A stretch of DNA of 53,891 nucleotides, taken from positions 1 to 53,891 of the forward strand of contig ONOG01000016.1 of assembly GCA_900319385.1 (NCBI GenBank), in the 5' to 3' direction. Shown piece after piece: positions 6,887 through 15,534 of this stretch (position 1 is the first letter of the stretch; the number at the start of each line of letters is the position of its first letter). Made by a program: the position numbers and the translations under genes. The stretch is from an uncultured Prevotellaceae bacterium. GTDB lineage: Bacteria > Bacteroidota > Bacteroidia > Bacteroidales > Bacteroidaceae. Under the pieces are notes generated by a model. The model did no database searches, was not told the origin of the DNA, and saw only the letters and a list, made by a program, of their open reading frames with translations.

Positions 6887-8155
6887 TTAATACCGCTGCT
6901 CCAAAGCCTTCAGTTCCTTCCCCTTATTCAGTTTATAATACGTTTCGCGAAGGCCTGAGAGCCAAAGATGTGAATCGTTTTCGTTAAACTGGCGAGCTTG
7001 CTCGAACGACTTCATAGACAGGGTGTAGAGCGAATTGAGGTAACGACGGTTCTTTGCGTAGTCCTTGTCTCCAATCTTGAGATTGGTACGATTATAGAAG
7101 TCATGGGCTTTCTCAAGATAGACATTGCCCAGCGCAGCATGGGCTTCAGCGTCGTCGGGAGCCAGCTGAATGGTTTGCTGAAACACCTGGATCGCTTCAT
7201 CAAGTTGGTGTTGACCTTGCAGCATCTTTCCCTTCAGGTAGAGGAACTTGCGGTCGCGCGGCTGGAGCTGAAGCAGACGGTCGAGTACGGCAAGCGACTG
7301 CTGGTAGTCGGGCACAGCGTTGTAGTGACTCAGCAACGAAGTGTAGAAATAATCATAGAGCGGATAGTGCATAAATCCCATTTGCAGCGTCTGCAAATAG
7401 TTTTGCTCATCCCCCAACTGCTGAAACGATTTTGCCTTCAGCTCGAGCATGAGCGCACGTTGCGTAGAGTCAACAGCAGTGATGGGTTCGTACCGTAACA
7501 CTTTGGCATATTGCTGGTTTGAGAATGCGGCAACGACTGCCAGTCGAGCCATTTCGACGCTATCTACATCGAGCGGTTGCACGCTTGCACTCACCTTTTC
7601 TTTCTGGACAAGCGGATGATCGATTGTCTGCAGATAGGTTTCGAGCATGGGCAGGGAGTGGGCGTAGTCTTTCTTCTTGAAAAACCACTTGCCGCCACTG
7701 CGAAGATTGTTGCGAAAGTCGGTCAAGGCAGCACTGACGTTCGAGCTGTACTTCGGACGGATGCGTCCTTTTGCATCGGGCAGACGGTCGAGCGAATCGG
7801 TACGTAGTGCGTAGCGGTAGGCTTCGAGGATGTGGTTAAAGTAGCGAGCTGTGTCGGGTCTCTGGTTCAGGAAGATGGCACGGCTCTGCTGACTTGCCAA
7901 CTGTCGCTGCGCCGTGAGTTCATAGTTGCAGAGTTCTGCATCGGTAGCAGCCTCGGGATACTGGGCGAATGCCTTTCGCAGCAATTCGCTGCTCTTGTCG
8001 TACTTCTCGGCCTTATTCTGAATCTTTACTTCCTTGACAAGTTTCTTGCGCACAAAGGGAGTTGGCTCGGCCGGCCGTTCCTGAGCCGACAGTTGCATTC
8101 CAAAGATCGCAAACAGCAGGGTTATGATGAGGGTGAGTTTTTGCATACCAATCAT
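6887..8155 (-). CDS. Secreted TPR-repeat protein
   Basis: A protein of about 422 aa with an N-terminal signal peptide (MQKLTLIITLLFAIFGMQLSAQ), so periplasmic or outer-membrane associated. Tetratricopeptide repeats are clearest in the second half (about 270-340: YQQSLAVLDRLLQLQPRD, LDEAIQVFQQTIQLAPDD, AEAHAALGNVYLEKA). TPR arrays usually hold protein partners. No catalytic domain is seen. The start may be the ATG at 8155 or the one at 8146. The open frame extends to 8215, but that part encodes octad repeat. Its leader holds CTTTTCA heptads and octads. Confidence 0.8.
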   Translation of the reverse strand: MIGMQKLTLIITLLFAIFGMQLSAQERPAEPTPFVRKKLVKEVKIQNKAEKYDKSSELLRKAFAQYPEAATDAELCNYELTAQRQLASQQSRAIFLNQRPDTARYFNHILEAYRYALRTDSLDRLPDAKGRIRPKYSSNVSAALTDFRNNLRSGGKWFFKKKDYAHSLPMLETYLQTIDHPLVQKEKVSASVQPLDVDSVEMARLAVVAAFSNQQYAKVLRYEPITAVDSTQRALMLELKAKSFQQLGDEQNYLQTLQMGFMHYPLYDYFYTSLLSHYNAVPDYQQSLAVLDRLLQLQPRDRKFLYLKGKMLQGQHQLDEAIQVFQQTIQLAPDDAEAHAALGNVYLEKAHDFYNRTNLKIGDKDYAKNRRYLNSLYTLSMKSFEQARQFNENDSHLWLSGLRETYYKLNKGKELKALEQRY

Positions 8156-8166
8156 GTTAGTTTTTT

Positions 8167-8270
8167 GAAGTTTGAAGTTAACGAGTTGACAAGTTGACGA
8201 GTTGTTACTTTTCATCCTTCGTTGTACTTCTTTTCACTTTTCACTTTTCACTTTTCACTTTTCACTTTTT
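8167..8270. repeat. Octad plus CTTTTCA-heptad repeats, leader of TPR gene
   Basis: Octads of AGTTGACA type (about 8174-8207), then five or more CTTTTCA heptads (8231-8270). They lie between the TPR start codon and the -7 box at 8317-8324 and so would be in the 5' untranslated region. Confidence 0.8.
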
Positions 8271-8316
8271 TCTTGTTCGTTGCCTTGTCGAGAAAACGTC
8301 TGACGCTATTCGAAGG

Positions 8317-8324
8317 CAAAGTTA
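8317..8324 (-). promoter_or_regulatory. -7 box of the TPR gene
   Basis: TAACTTTG on the minus strand fits the -7 consensus. No convincing -33 box at 19-21 nt. It implies a leader of about 155 nt made largely of repeats. Confidence 0.45.
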
Positions 8325-8354
8325 CGCAAAAATGTCGAGTTTTAGGTAGCTGGC

Positions 8355-8386
8355 TCTGCATTTCTCATTTTTTTTCCTTATTTTTG
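8355..8386 (+). promoter_or_regulatory. Promoter of purM
   Basis: TCTG (8355-8358, three of four to TTTG), 20-nt spacer, TATTTTTG (8379-8386). The leader from about 8392 to the start codon is filled with octads and CTTTTCA heptads (8402-8470). Confidence 0.6.
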
Positions 8387-8401
8387 CAAAAATCTTAACG
8401 T

Positions 8402-8470
8402 TTGAAGTTTGAAGTTAACGAGTTGACAAGTTGACGAGTTGTTACTTTTCACTTTTCACTTTTCACTTTT
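8402..8470. repeat. Octad plus CTTTTCA-heptad repeats, leader of purM
   Basis: GTTTGAAGTTTGAAG, octads of AGTTGACA type, then three CTTTTCA heptads ending right before the ATG at 8472. It mirrors the leader of the divergently transcribed TPR gene, as though one composite repeat had been copied to both sides of this intergenic region. Confidence 0.8.
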
Positions 8471-8471
8471 A

Positions 8472-9659
8472 ATGAATCAACACGACATGAATCAACAGCA
8501 ACGTTACATGATGCGCGGCGTCAGTGCCGCCAAGGAGGATGTGCACAACGCCATCAAGAACATCGACAAGGGACTGTTTCCCCAGGCTTTCTGCAAGATT
8601 ATCCCCGACATCCTAGGGGGCGCCCCCGAGTGGTGCAATATCATGCACGCCGACGGCGCTGGTACGAAGTCGAGCCTTGCCTACATGTACTGGAAGGAGA
8701 CGGGCGACCTAAGCGTCTGGCGCGGCATTGCGCAGGACGCTCTCATCATGAACACCGACGACCTGCTCTGCGTCGGTGCCGTCGATAACATCCTCGTTTC
8801 TTCGACCATCGGACGCAACAAGATGCTGGTGCCTGGCGAGGTCATCTCGGCCATCATCAACGGCACCGACGAACTGCTTCAGCAGATGCGCGACATGGGT
8901 ATCGGCATCTGGGCAACGGGCGGCGAGACAGCCGACGTGGGCGACCTGGTGCGCACCATCATTGTCGATTCCACCGTGACGTGCCGTATGCGCCGCGCCG
9001 ACGTCATCGACAATGCCAACATCCGCCCAGGCGACGTGATTGTCGGTCTTTCTTCCACTGGTCAGGCGACCTACGAAACGACGTACAATGGTGGCATGGG
9101 GTCGAACGGACTGACCAGTGCCCGCCACGACATGTTCGGCAAGTATCTGGCGATGAAATATCCCGAAAGCTTCGACCACAACGTGCCGCAGGAACTCGTT
9201 TACAGCGGACGCTACGCATTGCAGGATGACGTGGAAGGCGCACCTGTCAACGCAGGAAAACTCGTCCTCTCCCCCACCCGTACCTATGCACCCGTCGTCC
9301 GCAAGATGCTGGACGAAGGACTGCGTCCGCTCATCCACGGCATGGTACACTGCACCGGTGGCGCACAGACCAAGGTCCTGCATTTCGTCGGCGACAACTG
9401 TCGTGTGGTGAAGGACAACATGTTCCCCATTCCGCCACTCTTCCGTGCCATTCAGGAGCAGAGCCAGACCGACTGGCAGGAGATGTACCGTGTATTCAAC
9501 ATGGGTCATCGTCTCGAAGTGTATCTCGCTCCGGAACATGCGCAGCAGGTCATCGACATCAGCCGCTCGTTCAACATCGATGCACAAATCGTCGGACACA
9601 TCGAGGAAGGACATAAATCACTCACCATCAAATCGGAATTTGGCACGTTTGAATACTGA
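8472..9659 (+). CDS. purM: Phosphoribosylformylglycinamidine cyclo-ligase (AIR synthase)
   Basis: A 395-aa PurM-type enzyme of the AIR synthase family, which closes FGAM to AIR with ATP in purine synthesis. Visible marks: IMHADGAGTKSSLAYMY (substrate/ATP site), QDALIMNTDDLLCVGA, WATGGETADVGDLVRT, GDVIVGLSSTGQ, and HCTGGAQTK near the C-terminal domain. It is the long Bacteroidetes form. Two starts are possible: ATG 8472 or ATG 8487, within a small duplication of ATGAATCAACA; the frame upstream of 8472 is repeat. In Bacteroidetes purM is usually followed directly by prfA; here a GxxExxY gene lies between them. Confidence 0.93.
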   Translation: MNQHDMNQQQRYMMRGVSAAKEDVHNAIKNIDKGLFPQAFCKIIPDILGGAPEWCNIMHADGAGTKSSLAYMYWKETGDLSVWRGIAQDALIMNTDDLLCVGAVDNILVSSTIGRNKMLVPGEVISAIINGTDELLQQMRDMGIGIWATGGETADVGDLVRTIIVDSTVTCRMRRADVIDNANIRPGDVIVGLSSTGQATYETTYNGGMGSNGLTSARHDMFGKYLAMKYPESFDHNVPQELVYSGRYALQDDVEGAPVNAGKLVLSPTRTYAPVVRKMLDEGLRPLIHGMVHCTGGAQTKVLHFVGDNCRVVKDNMFPIPPLFRAIQEQSQTDWQEMYRVFNMGHRLEVYLAPEHAQQVIDISRSFNIDAQIVGHIEEGHKSLTIKSEFGTFEY

Positions 9660-9678
9660 ATTCATCCTGAAACCAACA

Positions 9679-9708
9679 TTTTACACGTCAATCTTCTTCA
9701 ATCTTAAC
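9679..9708 (+). repeat. Left terminal inverted repeat around the GxxExxY gene
   Basis: A 30-nt sequence (TTTTACACGTCAATCTT at the outer end) that matches the reverse complement of 10174-10203 at 28 of 30 positions. Directly inside it the phrase CGTCAATCTTCTTCAAT is repeated as CGTCAATCTCTTTCAAT, so this arm also contains a short direct repeat. Confidence 0.88.
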
Positions 9709-9728
9709 GTCAATCTCTTTCAATAGAA

Positions 9729-10163
9729 ATGCTGAACTTTGAAGAATATAAACAAGTTGTATATGATATCATTGGAGCATCTATGGATGTTTACAATGAA
9801 TTGGGCTTTGGGCTACGCGAATCGGTGTATCAAGAGGCTTTGGAGATTGAGTTAAAAGAACGGAGCATTCTTTGTGAACGTGAAAAATATGTCCACATTT
9901 ATTATAAAAAGCATGAATTGAAGCAGTTTTACAAGTTGGATATGTTGGTGAACGGGAATGTCATTGTAGAATTGAAGTCTGCGCAAGAACTCACTTCCGA
10001 CCATCGTTTACAACTTTTTAATTATATGCGATTGACCCACATGCCAGTTGGTCTTCTCATCAACTTTGGCGACATAGATATTTTGCAAGGAGAGCGCTAT
10101 GTTCGTGATTCTTTGAATTATTGTCATAGAGTTGACAAAAACATGCATCTACTTGATATTTAA
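9729..10163 (+). CDS. GxxExxY protein (PD-(D/E)XK nuclease fold)
   Basis: A 144-aa protein of the GxxExxY family (TIGR04256; PDDEXK_3). The naming motif is GFGLRESVYQEAL (about 25-37). Nuclease-fold residues follow: the early Glu, then LDMLVNGNVIVELKSA (about 75-90), giving the D-x(n)-ExK signature. The family has the restriction-nuclease fold but no settled function. The gene is more AT-rich than purM and prfA and is framed by 30-bp inverted repeats, so it looks inserted between two genes that are normally neighbours. Possibly a small mobile cassette. Confidence 0.88.
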   Translation: MLNFEEYKQVVYDIIGASMDVYNELGFGLRESVYQEALEIELKERSILCEREKYVHIYYKKHELKQFYKLDMLVNGNVIVELKSAQELTSDHRLQLFNYMRLTHMPVGLLINFGDIDILQGERYVRDSLNYCHRVDKNMHLLDI

Positions 10164-10173
10164 TCATATTGAT

Positions 10174-10203
10174 GTTAAGATTGATAAAGATTGACGTGTA
10201 AAA
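10174..10203 (-). repeat. Right terminal inverted repeat around the GxxExxY gene
   Basis: Inverted partner of 9679-9708 (28 of 30 matches). It starts 11 nt after the GxxExxY stop codon and ends 16 nt before the prfA ATG. Confidence 0.88.
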
Positions 10204-10219
10204 AATAATACATCGTTTT

Positions 10220-11326
10220 ATGACTAACAATATACTTGAGAAACTGGACGGGCTCGTACCCCGCTTTGAGGAAATCAGTACGCTCATCACCGACCCCAGT
10301 GTCATCGCCGACCAGAAGCGTTATGTGCAGCTGACGAAGGAATACAAGAACCTGGAGGACATCATGCATGCCCGCAAGGAATACATCAACGCCGTGAAGG
10401 GACTGGAAGAGGCCAAGCAGTTGCTCGCCACCGAAGACGACCCCGACATGAAAGAAATGGCACGTGAGGAAGCTGCTGCCTGCGAACACCGTATTCCCGA
10501 ACTGGAAGAACAGATCAAGCTGCTGCTCGTGCCGGCCGATCCCGAGGACGGAAAGAACGTGACGATGGAGATTCGTGGCGGAACGGGCGGCGACGAGGCT
10601 GCGCTCTTTGCCGGCGACCTTTTCCGCATGTATTCGAAGTACTGCGAACTGAAGGGTTGGAAAGTCACGGTCTCGAGCTTCAGCGAGGGAGCTGCCGGAG
10701 GCTACAAGGAAATCATCTTCAACGTCACCGGCGAAGGCGTATATGGCATTCTCAAGTACGAGTCGGGCGTTCACCGCGTGCAGCGTGTTCCCGTCACCGA
10801 GACGCAAGGCCGAGTCCACACCAGTGCTGCCACCGTGGCAGTGCTGCCCGAAGCCGAACCGTTCGACGTACAGATCAACGAAGGCGAGATCAAGTGGGAC
10901 ACCTTCCGAAGCAGCGGTGCGGGCGGTCAGAACGTGAACAAAGTTGAATCGGGCGTTCGTGCCCGCTACGTCTGGACCAATCCCAACACAGGCGAGAAGG
11001 AGGAAATCCTTGTCGAATGTACCGAGACGCGCGACCAGCCCAAGAACAAGGAACGTGCGTTGGCTCGACTGCGCACCCGCATCTACGACCGCGAGCATCA
11101 GAAGTATATCGACGACATCGCCTCACGCCGCAAGACGATGGTCAGCACCGGCGACCGTTCGGCCAAGATTCGCACCTACAACTATCCGCAGGGCCGCATT
11201 ACCGACCACCGCATCAACTATACCATCTACAACCTCGCCGCCTTTATGGACGGCGACATCCAGGACTGCATCGACCACCTCATCGTGGCTGAGAATGCAG
11301 AACGACTAAAGGAAGCACAACTATGA
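10220..11326 (+). CDS. prfA: Peptide chain release factor 1
   Basis: A 368-aa class I release factor, recognising UAA/UAG and triggering hydrolysis of peptidyl-tRNA. Codon-reading tripeptide PVT at 191-193 (RVQRVPVTETQGRVH), the variant of PxT used by RF1, and the catalytic GGQ at 235-237 (SGAGGQNVNKVES). The length is standard and there is no programmed frameshift, as expected for RF1. It overlaps the next gene by 4 nt (ATGA), so it is translationally coupled with the DUF4153 protein. Confidence 0.96.
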   Translation: MTNNILEKLDGLVPRFEEISTLITDPSVIADQKRYVQLTKEYKNLEDIMHARKEYINAVKGLEEAKQLLATEDDPDMKEMAREEAAACEHRIPELEEQIKLLLVPADPEDGKNVTMEIRGGTGGDEAALFAGDLFRMYSKYCELKGWKVTVSSFSEGAAGGYKEIIFNVTGEGVYGILKYESGVHRVQRVPVTETQGRVHTSAATVAVLPEAEPFDVQINEGEIKWDTFRSSGAGGQNVNKVESGVRARYVWTNPNTGEKEEILVECTETRDQPKNKERALARLRTRIYDREHQKYIDDIASRRKTMVSTGDRSAKIRTYNYPQGRITDHRINYTIYNLAAFMDGDIQDCIDHLIVAENAERLKEAQL

Positions 11327-13005
11327 AACTGACCTCCACCATCGTCACCGCCTTTCAGAACAGCGTTCGTCGTTTTCCGCTGCCGTCAGCCTTTGTCGCC
11401 ATCCTGACGCTCGTGCTTGTGACCAAGATTGCGGACAATGATGCGATTGAGGACCGCACGTTCTTCACTCTCTGTTACTACTTCTCCGTCGGTTTTCTGC
11501 TGACATTGACGCTCCGGCTTTGGGAGGAAGAGAAGGTCAAGCGCAACACAGCCCGAATCGTCAACTCGATTGCCCACGCTCTGCTGCTTGCCGATGCCAT
11601 CTATCTATACAACGTCTATACGGAAACAGGCAGTTTGGAGTTGGTTGTGGCACACAGCTCAGCCATCTTTGCCTTGTTCATCTCCCTGTTTTTCCTATCG
11701 TTCTGGCGCGAGAAAGACGACATTGTGTCGTGGAACTTTACCCTGCAACTCATCCTGAATGCCTCTATCTGCGCCGTTATTGGCCACGTCATGATGGCAG
11801 GCATGAGTCTGCTGCTTGCATCGCTCGACTTGCTGTTCGGCATTGACGTTGATGAAAAATGGTACTTCATCCTCGAGTGCATCTTCGGCCTCTTGCTTTC
11901 GGCGTTGCTCTTTCTCGGACGCATACCGCAGGGGGCGAAGAAGCATGACCGCAATCCGCTTGATTCAAACTTCCTCAACGTCGTCGTACGTTTCCTTTTC
12001 CTGCCGCTTGTCGGTCTTTACATCCTCGTTCTATACCTCTATGGAGCAAAGATTCTGCTGACTTGGGAACTGCCCAACGGATGGGTTTCGTCGTTGGTAT
12101 GTGCCTCGATGGTGGGTTGCATCGTCATTGAGTTCGGCCTCTATCCAGTGCGCAAGTTGCAAGACAAACGTGCCGACCATCTCATTGCGCGATGGCTTCC
12201 CGTCGTCATTCTACCCCTGCTGTTGCTGATGAGCGTTGGCATCGTGCGCCGTCTGAGCGACTACGGCATCACTGTCAACCGTCTGTATCTACTGACCCTG
12301 AACCTCTGGTTCTACTTCGTCTGCATCACACTCTTTCTGACGAAAGCACGCCGCATCAACTGGATGACCATCTCGTTCACCCTCATCTTCCTGCTCACGT
12401 CGGCACTGCCTATCAACTACATCAGCATCACGCGCCATCACATGGCGAACAGCGTCGAACGATTCCTGCAAGGGCAACGTTTGCCCCTGAATGCGGCACA
12501 GTTCGACAAACTCATGAAGGCCCTGCCCCGCGAGGAAGGTCAGCGCCTGTGCATCCGTCTTGAATACATGCGGAATACGTTCGGCTATCAGAGCACCGAC
12601 GCCTATATCACCGACAAAGACGACTACATCCCGCTATACAATTACATCCACCAGGATGACGACAAGATTGAGGACGCCATTGTCTATTCAAACTCCCACA
12701 CTGCGGACATCATCAACATTCCCACAGGCTATACAAAGTTTATATTACCCTCCTACTACACCATTAACGTTTGTCGGCAAGACCAAGACACGGTTGAGGT
12801 GGAAGTGAATACCGACGTCAGCAGAGGAGCCACTGTCCTCGTCTGCATAGACAGTCTGAAAGCGCATGCTGAATACATGCCTGAGCCCATATTCATGCCC
12901 TGCACCAGCGACAGCTGCATCTTTGCCGTCACTGAGTTCGAGATTCGCGATGAAAACAAAGAAAAGCGAAGCCTCGAAGTCCGCGGCATTCTCTTCATCA
13001 AATAG
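11323..13005 (+). CDS. DUF4153 family integral membrane protein
   Basis: A 560-aa protein with roughly eleven or twelve hydrophobic segments in its first 370 residues, followed by a soluble C-terminal part of about 190 residues (from about [13 protein letters not shown]). It resembles DUF4153 membrane proteins of Bacteroidetes; the function is unknown. It overlaps prfA by 4 nt and lies upstream of pyrF, so it is probably part of the same operon. No signal peptide cleavage site or catalytic motif was recognised. Confidence 0.8.
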   Translation: MKLTSTIVTAFQNSVRRFPLPSAFVAILTLVLVTKIADNDAIEDRTFFTLCYYFSVGFLLTLTLRLWEEEKVKRNTARIVNSIAHALLLADAIYLYNVYTETGSLELVVAHSSAIFALFISLFFLSFWREKDDIVSWNFTLQLILNASICAVIGHVMMAGMSLLLASLDLLFGIDVDEKWYFILECIFGLLLSALLFLGRIPQGAKKHDRNPLDSNFLNVVVRFLFLPLVGLYILVLYLYGAKILLTWELPNGWVSSLVCASMVGCIVIEFGLYPVRKLQDKRADHLIARWLPVVILPLLLLMSVGIVRRLSDYGITVNRLYLLTLNLWFYFVCITLFLTKARRINWMTISFTLIFLLTSALPINYISITRHHMANSVERFLQGQRLPLNAAQFDKLMKALPREEGQRLCIRLEYMRNTFGYQSTDAYITDKDDYIPLYNYIHQDDDKIEDAIVYSNSHTADIINIPTGYTKFILPSYYTINVCRQDQDTVEVEVNTDVSRGATVLVCIDSLKAHAEYMPEPIFMPCTSDSCIFAVTEFEIRDENKEKRSLEVRGILFIK

Positions 13006-13007
13006 GG

Positions 13008-13110
13008 AAAAAGCCTCCCCCCACCCCCCTCCGATAGAGGGGGAGTCCAGACAGGTGGTTTTTAATTTCCAATTTTTAATTTTTAATTATCAATTATCAA
13101 TTTTCAATAT
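13008..13110. repeat. GC-rich palindrome plus TTAATTT/AATTATC heptads, leader of pyrF
   Basis: CCCCTCCGATAGAGGGGG is a palindrome (13025-13042), followed by AGTCCAGACAGGTGG and AT heptads (TTTTAAT, AATTATC, AATTATC, AATTTTC) that end 5 nt before the pyrF ATG. A similar GC block plus heptads is at 27585-27662. Confidence 0.75.
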
Positions 13111-13114
13111 CCCC

Positions 13115-13939
13115 ATGACCCGCCAGCAACTCATTCAGCAGATTTTCGGGAAACGCACATTTCTCTGCGTCGGTCTCGACACCGACATCCGCAAGATCCC
13201 GCAGCACCTGCTCCGCGAGGACGACCCGCTGTTCAGTTTCAACCGAGCCATCATCGACGCCACGGCACCCTACTGTGTGGCGTACAAGCCCAACCTGGCC
13301 TTCTACGAGGCTCACGGCATCGAAGGATGGAAGGCCTACGAGCGCACCATCCACTATCTCAACGAGCAATATCCCGACCACTTCGTCATTGCCGACGCTA
13401 AGCGTGGCGACATCGGAAACACCAGCACCATGTATGCCCGCACGTTCTTCGAGGGCGATGCACAGGTCGATGCCCTCACCGTTGCACCCTACATGGGCGA
13501 GGACAGCGTCACACCCTTCCTCAACTACCCCGGCCATTGGGTCATTCTGCTTGCTCTCACCTCCAACAAAGGCAGCCATGACTTCCAGCTCACGCAAGAC
13601 ACAGAGGGCAACTGCCTCTTCGAAAAAGTCCTGAAGCAGAGCCAGCAGTGGGGTACGCCCGACAACATGATGTACGTCGTCGGCGCCACACAGGGCCGTC
13701 TGTTTGAGGACATCCGTCGCATCGTGCCCAATCATTTCCTGCTGGTGCCTGGCGTGGGTGCTCAGGGCGGCAGCCTGGAGGAAGTGTGCCGCTACGGCAT
13801 GACGCCCGACTGTGGCCTGTTGGTCAACTCCAGCCGCGCCATCATCTACGCCGACGACTCGGAACGCTTCGCCGAGGTGGCTGCCGAACATGCACGCGAG
13901 GTGCAGAAACAGATGGATGCCCTCCTGCCCACAGCGTGA
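13115..13939 (+). CDS. pyrF: Orotidine 5'-phosphate decarboxylase
   Basis: A 274-aa enzyme of the longer PyrF subfamily (type 2), turning OMP into UMP in pyrimidine synthesis. Substrate-binding [12 protein letters not shown] lies at about 18-29. The catalytic [10 protein letters not shown] is at 94-103, carrying the Asp-Lys-Asp charge network. VPGVGAQGG and LVNSSRAI near the C-terminus bind the phosphate. The open frame runs back to 12866, overlapping the previous gene, but family similarity begins at [15 protein letters not shown], so the start is 13115. Confidence 0.95.
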   Translation: MTRQQLIQQIFGKRTFLCVGLDTDIRKIPQHLLREDDPLFSFNRAIIDATAPYCVAYKPNLAFYEAHGIEGWKAYERTIHYLNEQYPDHFVIADAKRGDIGNTSTMYARTFFEGDAQVDALTVAPYMGEDSVTPFLNYPGHWVILLALTSNKGSHDFQLTQDTEGNCLFEKVLKQSQQWGTPDNMMYVVGATQGRLFEDIRRIVPNHFLLVPGVGAQGGSLEEVCRYGMTPDCGLLVNSSRAIIYADDSERFAEVAAEHAREVQKQMDALLPTA

Positions 13940-13964
13940 CCAGTCATAACACCCCTTTTTTTCC

Positions 13965-15056
13965 ATGCGCCCCATGTGGATGATTCTCTTTCTTTTGTTG
14001 CCCGTTGCAGCCCTCAGCTACATCGGTTGGCACGTGTGGGTACTCCTGCCACTCGGTGCTTTCTGGCGAACGGTGCTGATCACGGTGATGGTCGCCTGTT
14101 TCCTGACCATTATCCTCGACTTCACTGGCCGTCTCGACACACTCCCTCTGCCCCTGGCGCGTACGCTGTACGAAGTCGGAACGTCGTCGCTGATGATTCT
14201 GCTCTACGCCGTCCTGCTGTTCCTCGTGCTCGACATCGGCAGGCTCGTCCGTCTCGTTCCCAAGTCCGTGCTCTACGATAATTGGTGGACCACAGCGGCC
14301 GTTGCCGCCGTGCTCACGGGGGTTTTCGTCTATGCCAACCTGCACTACCGCCACAAGGTGCGCGTGCCGCTCGAACTGCGAACTGAGAAGAAATTGCCGA
14401 AGCAGTACACCATCGTCATGGCGAGCGACCTGCACCTCGGCTATCACAACCCACGCACCGAACTCCGACGCTGGATCGGCCTCATCAACGCCGAGCACCC
14501 CGACTTCATCCTCATCGCCGGCGACATCATCGACATCAGCATCCGGCCCCTCGTCGAGGAGGACATGGCAGCCGAGTTCCGCCGTCTGGAGGCACCCGTC
14601 TATGCCTGTCTGGGCAACCATGAATACTATGCGCAGGAGCCGCGTGCGCGTCAGTTCTACCACGACGCCGGCATCCACCTGCTCAGCGACCAGTCGGTCG
14701 AAATCGACAGCGCCATCGTCGTCATCGGACGCGACGACCGCACCAATCCCCGTCGCCGCCGTGTGGCCGACCTCTGTGCACAGGCCGACCGGTCGAAATA
14801 CACCATCCTGCTCGACCATCAGCCCTACCACCTCGAAAAGGCTGAGCGTGCGGGCATCGACTTCCAACTGAGCGGACACACCCACCGCGGTCAGCTGTGG
14901 CCCATCTCGTGGATCACGGATGCCGTCTATGAATGTTCGTGGGGTAGCCATCAGCGCGGCAACACCCAGTATTACGTCTCGTCGGGCCTGGGCATCTGGG
15001 GCGGAAAGTTCCGCATCGGCACACAGTCGGAATACATCGTGGCCACGCTGAAATAA
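13965..15056 (+). CDS. Membrane-anchored metallophosphoesterase
   Basis: A 363-aa calcineurin-like phosphoesterase. Four or so membrane helices occupy about 1-130; the catalytic domain follows with the metal-binding series ASDLHLGYHN (motif I), LIAGDIIDIS (II), CLGNHEYY (III), LLDHQPY (IV) and LSGHTHRGQLW (V). The family includes YkuE/UDP-diacylglucosamine-type hydrolases; the substrate is not known here. The start could be 13965 or the ATG at 13974. It follows pyrF by 25 nt and may be co-transcribed. Confidence 0.92.
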   Translation: MRPMWMILFLLLPVAALSYIGWHVWVLLPLGAFWRTVLITVMVACFLTIILDFTGRLDTLPLPLARTLYEVGTSSLMILLYAVLLFLVLDIGRLVRLVPKSVLYDNWWTTAAVAAVLTGVFVYANLHYRHKVRVPLELRTEKKLPKQYTIVMASDLHLGYHNPRTELRRWIGLINAEHPDFILIAGDIIDISIRPLVEEDMAAEFRRLEAPVYACLGNHEYYAQEPRARQFYHDAGIHLLSDQSVEIDSAIVVIGRDDRTNPRRRRVADLCAQADRSKYTILLDHQPYHLEKAERAGIDFQLSGHTHRGQLWPISWITDAVYECSWGSHQRGNTQYYVSSGLGIWGGKFRIGTQSEYIVATLK

Positions 15057-15183
15057 GCCGTGCAGCACTCTTCCTTCGCCCCTACTCCGCCATTCCCATT
15101 TCTCCACCACCGACTCAGCCTGCTGCTGGCGCGGTCTAAAACCGCTGCCTGCGCACTGAATAGTCGTTCATGGTGCCGAATAA

Positions 15184-15273
15184 ACTCAAAATATCATTGA
15201 GATTTGTAGAAATATCAATGGTATTTGTAAAAATATCAATGGAATTTGTGGAAATATCAGTGATATTTTGAGT
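15184..15273. repeat. 21-bp tandem repeat block with 13-bp terminal inverted repeats, copy 1
   Basis: Three 21-bp units of type ATTTGTAGAAATATCAATGGT (15202-15222, 15223-15243, 15244-15264), bounded by ACTCAAAATATCA (15184-15196) and its perfect complement TGATATTTTGAGT (15261-15273). A second block of the same design is at 45984-46075. Confidence 0.88.
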
Positions 15274-15389
15274 CTTTTCCGCCCATCGTCCCTGTTCCGA
15301 CGGCACGGCACCTGAGGACACTGTGCGCTGCTGCCGATTTCGATGTGCCTCATCACAGTTTGCAGACGACACATTCGTCCTGTATTTTC

Positions 15390-15420
15390 TTTGCCATCAG
15401 CGATTTTTGTCGTAACTTTG
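15390..15420 (+). promoter_or_regulatory. Promoter-like sequence upstream of the HD gene (distal)
   Basis: TTTG (15390-15393), 19-nt spacer, TAACTTTG (15413-15420). The -7 box is covered by the palindrome 15412-15436. Confidence 0.6.
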
Positions 15421-15436
15421 GCTTCGCCGAAGTTAC
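15412..15436. promoter_or_regulatory. Palindrome over the distal promoter
   Basis: GTAACTT (15412-15418) pairs with AAGTTAC (15430-15436); inside it GGC (15420-15422) pairs with GCC (15426-15428) around TTC. It spans the -7 box and probable start site. It may be an operator, or a hairpin at the extreme 5' end of the RNA. Confidence 0.55.
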
Positions 15437-15476
15437 TTTCACTCGGAAATGAACATAAAAAAGCCAGCATTTTTAT

Positions 15477-15507
15477 TTTGCATTCCACTCGTTTTGTCGT
15501 AACTTTG
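15477..15507 (+). promoter_or_regulatory. Promoter of the HD hydrolase gene (proximal)
   Basis: TTTG (15477-15480), 19-nt spacer, TAACTTTG (15500-15507). A full consensus match, 27 nt before the start codon. Confidence 0.78.
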
Positions 15508-15534
15508 CAGTGACAAAGGATTTGCCATAAAAGC

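Larger units (their letters stand above)
15057..15534. other. Intergenic region with 21-bp repeat block and two promoters
   Basis: No gene. It contains a 90-bp block of 21-bp repeats with inverted ends (15184-15273), an unexplained GC-richer stretch, then two promoter-like sequences 87 nt apart that share TTTTGTCGTAACTTTG, the first overlapped by a strong palindrome (15412-15436). The 78-aa minus-strand frame (15136-15372) is repeat translation. Confidence 0.75.

Noticed and set aside
15136..15372. Heptapeptide-repeat open frames over the 21-bp blocks (also 45916-46188)
   Set aside because: A 21-bp repeat always gives heptapeptides in every open frame; there is no promoter or start context and the inverted ends argue for a non-coding element.
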